Below, one piece after another: positions 1 to 4,393 of a stretch of DNA of 8,073 nt. Source of the stretch: an uncultured bacterium (GTDB taxonomy: Bacteria > Bacteroidota > Bacteroidia > Bacteroidales > Bacteroidaceae); the NCBI GenBank assembly GCA_905216095.1, contig CAJMSQ010000042.1, positions 1 to 8,073 of the forward strand, read 5' to 3'. A program made the position numbers and the translations under genes. Under the pieces are notes generated by a model, which worked only from the letters and a program-made list of their open reading frames with translations, was not told where the DNA came from and searched no databases. Each line of letters begins with the position of its first letter. Position 1 is the stretch's first letter.

Positions 1-367
1 CGGTGATGTTCTTCCACCCGTATTCCCGGCGCACCTTGTCCAACGGTACCGCGATGATTCCGAAAAATCCGGAATCCCACGGGCAGCTGAACGGCGAGGT
101 GGATATTGTAATGCCGCCATGGTCGTAGAGGTAGACCGGCAGGGCGATATATTCCTTCAGGAACGATTCCCGGAAATTTCCGATATGCCCTTCAAAAACC
201 TTGTCGATATCGAAGTGGTCATCAAACTCCTTCTCCGGGCGGTAGCGACGATGTGCCGTATAAAGCGTACCGAGATTGTCATATGCTTCACGCGGGCTTC
301 GGGCGTCATCATCATAATAGATGTTGATGCGGTACCCGTTATATTTGATTTGATTATATAGATTCAT
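1..367 (-). CDS. Conserved hypothetical protein, 3' end cut by the window edge
   Basis: The frame starts at ATG 367-365 and stays open for 122 codons to the left edge, so the C-terminus is missing. The visible N-terminus begins MNLYNQIKYNGYRINIYYDD. Further on, at about residues 80-103, are ALPVYLYDHGGITISTSPF and then a CPWDSG stretch, followed by VRREYGWKNIT. I know this pattern of YDH-G-TIST-PF-C-WDSG from small conserved proteins of unknown function in Bacteroidales mobile elements and phages. That recognition is from memory, not from a search. No membrane segment or catalytic motif is evident. It is the last gene of the minus-strand run, 11 bases after the stop of the preceding 241-aa gene, so it is probably cotranscribed with it. 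The plus-strand frame over the same bases is a shadow. Confidence 0.85.
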   Translation of the reverse strand, partial: MNLYNQIKYNGYRINIYYDDDARSPREAYDNLGTLYTAHRRYRPEKEFDDHFDIDKVFEGHIGNFRESFLKEYIALPVYLYDHGGITISTSPFSCPWDSGFFGIIAVPLDKVRREYGWKNIT

Positions 368-378
368 TTGCCTGGGTA

Positions 379-1104
379 TTATGTCTTGTTACAAAGTCTT
401 ACAAATTGTTCCGTAATCTCGTCCCGCTCGAACTCGTCGCAGTTCAGGTCGAAGAATATACCCGAAGCCGCGAGCATGTCACGGGCTTCCCCGTAGGTAA
501 GGTCGTTCCTGTGCCTGTATCTGTCCACCATGTCCCGATGTTCGGCTTCCGCCCGGTCGTGCAGCCTCATTTTATACAGCCTGTACCATGCGGGGAACTG
601 TTCCTTGGAAACCATATTTTCCAGCTGCAAGTCCCGGTATCTTCCCGGTGCCAGCAGGATGTGGCTGTCAATGTAGGACTTCGCCTCGGCTATGATTCCC
701 TCCCTGGTGAAGGGACGGTGGGAGCGTGCCGTGAAATGCACCCATCCACCATGCAACGGGTGTTCGATTTCAATCTGCACACCCTGCCTCCTGACATGTA
801 CCACGATATAGGCGGTCTGGCCGGGGAACATATCGTCCTTGAGGCTCACTCCCCGGCAGGCCGGCGGGTCAACATGGATGTAGTGGTCCTGCCTTGCGCC
901 CCCGAGGAACCTTTCAAGCTGCCGCATCGACTGGCGGTAGATGAATGTCCCCACGCGGCACTGGCCTCGGCGGATGTCGCCGTAATAGTACTTTCTTGCC
1001 CTTGCTCCGGTAATGCGGGACTCGTCCGATGCCTCGAAATAGCTCCGGTAGGTATCGTCCGTACGGCAGAAATCATATATTTCCTGAAAAGTCCTTGTTT
1101 TCAT
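379..1104 (-). CDS. Hypothetical protein, 241 aa
   Basis: The frame runs from ATG 1104 to TAA at 381-379. The protein is soluble-looking and rich in Arg, Asp and Tyr, starting MKTRTFQEIYDFCRTDDTYR. Residues 30-60 carry a very basic stretch (ARARKYYYGDIRRG). The middle has a strand-rich segment (QTAYIVVHVRRQGVQIEIEH) and the last third is helical and charged. I see no known catalytic motif, signal peptide or membrane helix, and I do not recognise a family. It starts 13 bases after the stop of the 95-aa gene and precedes the gene at the left edge, so it is an internal cistron of the left-hand operon. A 312-codon plus-strand frame (406-1344) overlaps it. I reject that frame because it crosses two minus-strand genes and has a composition typical of antisense reading. 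Confidence 0.8.
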   Translation of the reverse strand: MKTRTFQEIYDFCRTDDTYRSYFEASDESRITGARARKYYYGDIRRGQCRVGTFIYRQSMRQLERFLGGARQDHYIHVDPPACRGVSLKDDMFPGQTAYIVVHVRRQGVQIEIEHPLHGGWVHFTARSHRPFTREGIIAEAKSYIDSHILLAPGRYRDLQLENMVSKEQFPAWYRLYKMRLHDRAEAEHRDMVDRYRHRNDLTYGEARDMLAASGIFFDLNCDEFERDEITEQFVRLCNKT

Positions 1105-1117
1105 TTGTTACTCCTTT

Positions 1118-1405
1118 TTATGTATTGTCTTCTTCCGGCGGGGGAAATTCCCCCGTCCTGTAAAATATCTCTCCGAGACGGTCAGCCTGTTCCGCCAGAC
1201 CTCTCTTCCGGACAGCCGACACGGCATCGCGTGCGGCCTTTTCGTACATGCCCAGCAGTACCGCCTCGGGCAGGCGTTTCGTCCGCCACACCTCCTGTGC
1301 GGTGGCGAGCATCTCCACCTCGCAGCCCAGATGGCTGGCCGTGAGGATAATGACGGCATTGCCGATGAAGTTCGGTACGCGTTCTTCCTGTTGTTCTCCT
1401 TTCAT
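1118..1405 (-). CDS. Small hypothetical protein, 95 aa
   Basis: The frame runs from ATG 1405 to TAA 1120-1118. The protein starts MKGEQQEERVPNFIGNAVII and is predominantly helical: residues 10-35 form a moderately hydrophobic Ala/Ile/Leu stretch (FIGNAVIILTASHLGCEVEM), followed by charged helices rich in Ala, Arg and Glu and an acidic Pro-rich tail (FPPPEEDNT). The hydrophobic part is too interrupted to call a membrane helix. No family is recognised. It begins 12 bases after the stop of the 50-aa gene, so the two are probably cotranscribed. An overlapping minus-strand frame (1108-1359) covers the same DNA, but its composition (many Arg, Cys, Trp and Pro) looks like an out-of-frame reading. 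Confidence 0.75.
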   Translation of the reverse strand: MKGEQQEERVPNFIGNAVIILTASHLGCEVEMLATAQEVWRTKRLPEAVLLGMYEKAARDAVSAVRKRGLAEQADRLGEIFYRTGEFPPPEEDNT

Positions 1406-1417
1406 TGTTCCGTGCCT

Positions 1418-1570
1418 TTAATCCGTTTCGAACTCGTCTTCATAGACCTCGATCTCCTTCCTGCTCTCGCAGATGCGTACCAGCCAGGTGTATTGGAGCC
1501 GTTCCAACAGTTCTATACGGCGATAGCCCTTGTAGGGCACTTTCAGCGTTGCAATGTCTCCCGGTTTCAT
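1418..1570 (-). CDS. Very small hypothetical protein, 50 aa
   Basis: The frame runs from ATG 1570-1568 to TAA 1420-1418 and is below common length cut-offs. The protein starts MKPGDIATLKVPYKGYRRIE, continues LLERLQYTWLVRICESRKE and ends EIEVYEDEFETD. I accept it for three reasons. It fills exactly the gap between two real genes, with its ATG 1 base after the TGA of the 61-aa gene. It has the alternating pattern of a small beta-barrel, resembling short KOW/SH3-like proteins (an inference from shape only). It has balanced composition with an acidic tail. The following gene starts 12 bases after its stop. Function is unknown. The plus-strand frames over this stretch are shadows. Confidence 0.7.
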   Translation of the reverse strand: MKPGDIATLKVPYKGYRRIELLERLQYTWLVRICESRKEIEVYEDEFETD

Positions 1571-1571
1571 G

Positions 1572-1757
1572 TCAGGCGGGTATTTCAAACTGGACATGGA
1601 AATGGAATTCGCTTATCAGGCTGCAAATCTGCGGTACTGATTTAGGATCCTCCCCGTAAAGGTAGAAGATGGTCCGGCAACGTGTCAGGCATCGGATACC
1701 CTGTTTTCGTAACCGGTACAGCAGGTAGGCCCTGCGTCGTAGTTGTTTCTTGCTCAT
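1572..1757 (-). CDS. Small conserved hypothetical protein, 61 aa, basic
   Basis: The frame runs from ATG 1757 to TGA 1574-1572. The protein starts MSKKQLRRRAYLLYRLRKQG, a strongly basic amphipathic helix, followed by a Cys-containing segment (IRCLTRCRTIFYLYGED), then VPQICSLISEFHFHVQFEIPA. The basic N-terminus would suit nucleic acid contact, but that is inference. I recall similar 60-aa proteins (KK-LR-AYLLYRLRKQG ... VPQIC-LI-EFHF-VQFEI) as frequent hypotheticals in Bacteroidales mobile elements. It is the first gene after the isolated structured unit at 1809-1897, whose core lies about 50 bases upstream. Any promoter or leader for the left operon therefore overlaps that unit. It couples closely to the next gene: its TGA is separated from the 50-aa ATG by one base. 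Confidence 0.78.
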   Translation of the reverse strand: MSKKQLRRRAYLLYRLRKQGIRCLTRCRTIFYLYGEDPKSVPQICSLISEFHFHVQFEIPA

Positions 1758-1959
1758 CGTATAAAGGATTATGTCGTTTTGATTAGAATAGCGGTGTGGT
1801 CGTCAAACAGGGGCATCTCTTTACGTTTTCGATGTAATGCCTCCATTGAAAGATGCTCATCTTGTGTTAACAGGGATGAGCATCATTTCAATGGAGGGAG
1901 TACTAATTTATTCTGACCCGCCACACCGCGCCGCCTACCGGGCGGATGGTGATGACGGC
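1758..1959. other. Noncoding gap between 362-aa and 61-aa genes
   Basis: This is one of two gene-free stretches of note. It holds the isolated hairpin-plus-core unit (1809-1897). I could not find a convincing Bacteroidales promoter (a TTTG about 20 bases from TAnnTTTG) in the remaining 50 bases before the 61-aa ATG; a TTTGAC reading on the minus strand near 1807 lacks a properly spaced partner. The stretch between the 362-aa stop and the hairpin (1898-1959) is GC-rich, with a short local inverted repeat around CCGCC/GGCGG, and has no frame of its own. Confidence 0.6.
1809..1897 (-). ncRNA. Isolated structured unit: long hairpin followed by the array core
   Basis: Arms at 1840-1861 and 1875-1897 pair over 22 bp with a single bulged base (1885) and a 13-nt loop. 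Next to the hairpin, 1809-1835 matches the 27-nt core found five times after the RT gene. On the plus strand it reads GGGGCAT-like, 2 free bases, CTTTA (1819-1823), 5 free bases, then TCGATGT (1829-1835), with the same spacing as the array cores. Only the outer GGCAC block is degenerate (AGGGGCAT for CGGCACAT). The order hairpin then core, 5'-3' on the minus strand, is also the same. The TTCAA block that abuts the hairpin in array units is missing. No U-run follows, so it is not a standard terminator. It lies about 1.7 kb from the array, separated by two protein genes. Either a dispersed copy or a remnant of a second array would fit. Confidence 0.7.
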
Positions 1960-3048
1960 CTATTTCTTACGCCATGCCGCCATCTTCTTTTTGATGTTGA
2001 TATTGTTGTCCGCCAGCATTTTTTTCAGGACTGCCAGCAACCGCCAGCCTTCTCCGTTTTTATACTCTTCCGCCTTGGCTGACAGGAACGTCAGTGACTG
2101 GTACTTGTCCAGACGCCGACCCCGGTCATTGACAGCCGTGCAACCGTGGAAACGAATCAGGTTCTGCATGGTAAAGAACGCCCCGGCTCCCTTATAGGCA
2201 TCCATCCATGCCTTGCTTTGAGGAGTGCCCCATGGCAGCCGGATACGACGGTCATTGAACTGTCTGACCGCGTTGTAAAGCTGTGTGGCGTCCAACGCGT
2301 GCCTGATGTGGGTTATCGCGATGGAAAGCGGGTAGTACAGTTTGGATTGCAGGTCCTCCACGAAAATATTACGGCCGTGTATACGCTTGTAGGGAACTCC
2401 CTTGCATTTTCTTGTTTCCAGGTTGCCCACGTGTTTTTTCAGCGCGTTGACATAGTCGCTCGCGATGGCCAAAACCACATCACGGTTGAACCAGCGGTTT
2501 CTCTCGGCAAAACCCGTGATGTCCTTGTGTTCCATCTTCATCTGGGCGTGCAGCTCGTTCAAGAGCATTTTCCACTGGTAATCATAGCCTTTCCGGTGAA
2601 TCATCTCGGTCACCCCTGCCGGCTCTTTTTCACGGTAATGCGTGTATGACATCATATGGAACATTTGTGCCATGACCCACCGGCGGAAGAGTCGGTTGTT
2701 GGGAACGGTACCCTGTGCCATGATGCTGCCGAATATCGGGTCGTTGTCATCCAGGATGGTAAGTTTCCCGTCTTTGTTGGAGGCGATATACTCGCCGCCC
2801 TCGGCTCCCTGCATGGCGAACAGGCAGCTCACGTCCACACCGGCACCGCGGAGTGCCTCGATACGCTCCCGCGCCCCTTTGGGAAGTCCGGCAGGAGAAT
2901 TATGGCCGGCCACCACCGGATAGACGGTGCCCAAATCCGAATTCTTGCCGATAACGGTGCCCGTGGCGGCAAATTCCTTGTCCGCGATGGCGAATTCCGT
3001 GCCGCATCCGGGGCACAGGACTTTTGTTTCTTGTTTCTTTCTACTCAT
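1960..3048 (-). CDS. Conserved hypothetical protein with N-terminal Cys-x2-Cys, 362 aa
   Basis: The frame starts at ATG 3048-3046, sharing four bases (ATGA) with the stop of the 159-aa gene, and ends at TAG 1962-1960. Residues 12-15 form CPGC in a zinc-ribbon-like context (VLCPGCGTEFAIADKEF), but no second CxxC pair is visible. This is therefore either half a ribbon or a dimeric site. Residues about 55-110 (GLPKGARERIEALRGAGVDV followed by CLFAMQGAEGGEYIAS and DGKLTILDDNDPIFG) look familiar from large Bacteroidales mobile elements, where the protein has no assigned role; this is memory, not a search. The middle holds RRWVMAQMFHMMSYTHYREK and the C-terminus is strongly basic (NNINIKKKMAAWRKK), so nucleic acid binding is plausible but unproven. 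Its final bases resemble the 3' half of the array core, and the isolated hairpin unit follows. Confidence 0.85.
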   Translation of the reverse strand: MSRKKQETKVLCPGCGTEFAIADKEFAATGTVIGKNSDLGTVYPVVAGHNSPAGLPKGARERIEALRGAGVDVSCLFAMQGAEGGEYIASNKDGKLTILDDNDPIFGSIMAQGTVPNNRLFRRWVMAQMFHMMSYTHYREKEPAGVTEMIHRKGYDYQWKMLLNELHAQMKMEHKDITGFAERNRWFNRDVVLAIASDYVNALKKHVGNLETRKCKGVPYKRIHGRNIFVEDLQSKLYYPLSIAITHIRHALDATQLYNAVRQFNDRRIRLPWGTPQSKAWMDAYKGAGAFFTMQNLIRFHGCTAVNDRGRRLDKYQSLTFLSAKAEEYKNGEGWRLLAVLKKMLADNNINIKKKMAAWRKK

Positions 3049-3524
3049 TGTGAATTTGTTAATAATTGATTACTTCCGGGTTCCACCCATTTTCTGAGTA
3101 TCACCAGGTCCTTGTCTTTTTCGCTTTGCCAGAACCATTTGCCCATCGTTTCGGGATTCCATGTGAACCCGCCTATAATCCGGCAGAGGATATAGAATTC
3201 CAGCTCGAATTGCGCGGTATCCCGGTGTTGCCCGTACAGCATGTCCCCGTCCTCGAGGTCACTTTCGGGCAATGCCATGAAATACCGGCGGGACTTGCTC
3301 TGGCTGCGCTCCGATGGTATCGAATGTTTATAGCGGCGGTACAGCTCCTCCACATCCGTGAAAAAATCCCCGCAGCCGTACTCCGGCAACCACGGAGCGC
3401 CATCATACCTGCCGTTCCGTATCATGTGTCTCCCGTTTACTTTTAAACTTCTGGACTGGAAATCAATCCGGAAATTTGCGCCGTTCTCTATGGCGGTGAC
3501 GGTTTCTCGGTAAATATCTTCCAT
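3045..3524 (-). CDS. Conserved hypothetical protein, 159 aa
   Basis: The frame runs from ATG 3524 to TGA 3047-3045, and its last four bases overlap the start of the 362-aa gene, so the two are translationally coupled. The N-terminus reads MEDIYRETVTAIENGANFRI, then DFQSRSLKVNGRHMI. The centre has ELYRRYKHSIPSERSQSKSR followed by YFMALPESDLEDGDMLYG. The C-terminal part has WFWQSEKDKDLVILRKWVE. I recognise this combination (LYRRYKHS-PSERS-SK-R-YF-ALP, then KWFWQS, then DLVILR-WVE) as a frequent small protein of unknown function in Bacteroidales conjugative and phage-like elements. It is the first protein gene after the array. Its ATG is 21 bases past the distal copy of the 12-bp repeat, so it probably followed the 222-aa gene directly before the RT cassette arrived. 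Confidence 0.85.
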   Translation of the reverse strand: MEDIYRETVTAIENGANFRIDFQSRSLKVNGRHMIRNGRYDGAPWLPEYGCGDFFTDVEELYRRYKHSIPSERSQSKSRRYFMALPESDLEDGDMLYGQHRDTAQFELEFYILCRIIGGFTWNPETMGKWFWQSEKDKDLVILRKWVEPGSNQLLTNSQ

Positions 3525-3545
3525 TTTCTCACCTGTTTACAATTA

Positions 3546-3557
3546 ATGGCACTCAAA
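3546..3557. repeat. 12-bp direct repeat, distal copy
   Basis: ATGGCACTCAAA here is identical to 5655-5666, at the start of the RT gene. The two copies bracket the RT gene plus the array, and AAT in the next bases is shared as well. Read on the minus strand the copy gives TTTGAGTGCCAT then TAA. That would complete the upstream 222-aa gene as ...FECH followed by a stop if the intervening 2.1 kb were absent. Interpreted as a target-site duplication or recombination scar of the RT cassette (inference). Confidence 0.6.
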
Positions 3558-3561
3558 CCCC

Positions 3562-3718
3562 TGGCGCGTATCTTTATAGTCCTGATAAATACAGTAGGAC
3601 TTCGGTCCTGAACCAGGTAGTTGCCTGGCTCAGGACCAAGCTTGAATACTGTATCTTGAATTTGGGTCCCTCGTGCATATGCGGTCGCGCTACCTTCTGT
3701 TCAGGGGACTCATCCGGA
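3562..3718 (-). repeat. Array unit E (distal): hairpin plus core
   Basis: The last unit on the minus strand. The outer stem 3587-3596/3647-3656 pairs over 10 bp with one minus-strand G-U (3588/3655). The inner stem 3604-3617/3624-3637 pairs over 14 bp with one G-U (3612/3629) and a 6-nt loop. TTCAA is at 3656-3660. The core at 3562-3588 is the most diverged of the five: ACGCGCCA replaces ATGTGCCG, but TAAAG and ATCAG with their spacing are intact. Degeneration at the array end is similar to the decayed terminal repeat in other arrays. The 12-bp direct repeat follows after four more bases. Confidence 0.75.
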
Positions 3719-3890
3719 CGGCACATCCCTTTAAAAACCTGATACGGGCCGCGAGTACAGCTGGAACCTGTGTCATCTGTCGTGTTAGCAGGAGATAACA
3801 CAGGCTCCAGCCGTGTGAATTGCGGCTCTGTTGAAATCCCGGCCTTGCCCCCTTTGCCCTGTGCTGTTCTTTTTGCGGTTCCCGGAATGC
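3719..3890 (-). repeat. Array unit D: hairpin plus core
   Basis: The main stem 3760-3778/3793-3811 has 19 bp with two minus-strand G-U pairs (3766/3805 and 3774/3797) and a 14-nt loop. A weaker outer stem pairs 3746-3752 with 3822-3828, with one mismatch on the minus strand (3747/3827). TTCAA is at 3831-3835, just outside the stem. The core at 3719-3745 has the full ATGTGCCG and TAAAG blocks and an ATCAG variant. The GCAC-GG block lies near 3855-3865 on the minus strand (GCACAGGG). Confidence 0.78.
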
Positions 3891-4063
3891 CGGCACGTTC
3901 CTTTACAGGTCCGATGTCTGCTGTGGCGGAAGCCGGAATGGCGCCGTCGTATAACGTTAGGGATACGACGGCGCGAGACGGGCTTATCGGGGACAGCAGG
4001 CTGAATCCATTCCCCCGAACCGCACGTTCCCGTGCTGGAAAAGACTGAAAGTTCTCATAATAC
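3891..4063 (-). repeat. Array unit C: hairpin plus core
   Basis: This unit has three nested perfect stems: 3918-3924/3993-3999 (7 bp), 3930-3934/3981-3985 (5 bp) and 3941-3952/3963-3974 (12 bp) with a 10-nt loop. The TTCAG variant is at 4001-4005. The core at 3891-3917 carries ACGTGCCG, TAAAG and ATCGG. An extra small hairpin, 4022-4026/4031-4035, has a perfect 5-bp stem and reads GGAA in its loop on the minus strand, which fits a GNRA tetraloop. On the plus strand the loop would be TTCC, so this again favours the minus strand. Confidence 0.78.
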
Positions 4064-4231
4064 CGGCACATGGCTTTATGCTTCCGATGTATCCCGCGTA
4101 TGGGTCTTCTGCGGAGTCCGAAGGCGACGGTCAGCCGCCTTCAGACTCGGAAAGAAGACGTTGGTACGCGGGATGCCCAAACCTATTCCTTGAACTTTCC
4201 CGGTGTGCTCCGGTAACGGGTACGGGACAGA
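4064..4231 (-). repeat. Array unit B: hairpin plus core
   Basis: Stacked stems: 4091-4100/4165-4174 (10 bp perfect), 4104-4110/4153-4159 (7 bp perfect) and 4114-4126/4136-4148 (13 bp with one minus-strand G-U, 4119/4143) with a 9-nt loop. TTCAA is at 4190-4194, here 15 bases away from the stem base, unlike the other units. The core at 4064-4090 has complete ATGTGCCG, TAAAG and ATCGG blocks. The GCAC-GG block is GCACACCGGG, only about 8 bases from TTCAA. Confidence 0.8.
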
Positions 4232-4393
4232 CGGCACATGACTTTAATTTCCCGATACATTACAGGCGCAGCCAGAATCGAGATGGGATTAACCGGGTGT
4301 TAGACCGGTTAATCTCGATATGGATTCTGGTTATAAGCCTGTAACGTTGAATAGCCTGCCCGTCCACCCGTTCTGCCGTGTGCCCGGCGTAAC
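4232..4393 (-). repeat. Array unit A (RT-proximal): hairpin plus core
   Basis: The first unit, starting right after the RT stop. Stems: 4257-4267/4337-4347 (11 bp with one minus-strand G-U, 4259/4345), 4272-4279/4323-4330 (8 bp perfect) and 4287-4296/4305-4314 (10 bp perfect, 8-nt loop). An alternative pairing of 4278-4284 with 4312-4318 competes with the inner part. TTCAA at 4347-4351 abuts the hairpin. The core at 4232-4258 is complete. Just 5' of this unit the last bases of the RT gene read like a degenerate core (TAAG, 2 bases, ACGCCG), so the unit has a core-like border on both sides. Confidence 0.8.

Larger units (their letters stand above)
3562..4393 (-). ncRNA. Tandem array of five hairpin-core RNA units downstream of the RT
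   Basis: About 830 bases after the RT stop contain no protein gene but five units in a row. The shared 27-nt core reads on the minus strand: RYATCRG, 5 free bases, TAAAG, 2 free bases, ATGTGCCG or near variants. It occurs at 4232-4258, 4064-4090, 3891-3917, 3719-3745 and 3562-3588, at steps of 168, 173, 172 and 157. Directly 5' of each core lies a long hairpin of unrelated sequence, and 5' of four of the five hairpins sits TTCAA or TTCAG (in unit B it is 15 bases away). A looser GCAC-GG block precedes TTCAA in every unit. Six stem pairs are A-C on the plus strand but G-U on the minus strand, against three the other way, so the RNA most likely has the RT's polarity. No terminator was found at the distal end. 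Whether the units are separate RNAs or one transcript is unknown. Confidence 0.82.

Noticed and set aside
406..1344. 312-codon plus-strand frame
   Set aside because: It lies antisense to the 241-aa and 95-aa genes, crosses their junction, and all neighbours are on the minus strand.
1840..1897. Simple rho-independent terminator after the 362-aa gene
   Set aside because: The stem is long but no U-run follows on either strand, and the adjoining sequence matches the array core instead.
3574..4071. 165-codon minus-strand open frame across units B-E, starting at the ATG of a core
   Set aside because: It runs through four cores and the variable hairpins, has low-complexity, out-of-frame-like composition, and the core ATG is lost in two of the five copies, so it is a by-product of GC-rich structured DNA.
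4232..4239. Core ATGTGC as start of tiny Met-Cys-Arg peptides in each unit
   Set aside because: Units C and E have ACG instead of ATG at that point, and the frames that do open differ wholly in length and sequence.
3562..4393. CRISPR array
   Set aside because: Repeat spacing is about 170 bases, repeats have variable internal positions, each spacer region is itself a long inverted repeat, and no cas gene is visible.
3562..4393. Group II intron remnant
   Set aside because: Only one short GGTTCGGGGG-like stretch resembles intron RNA; no domain V hairpin or maturase domain is seen.
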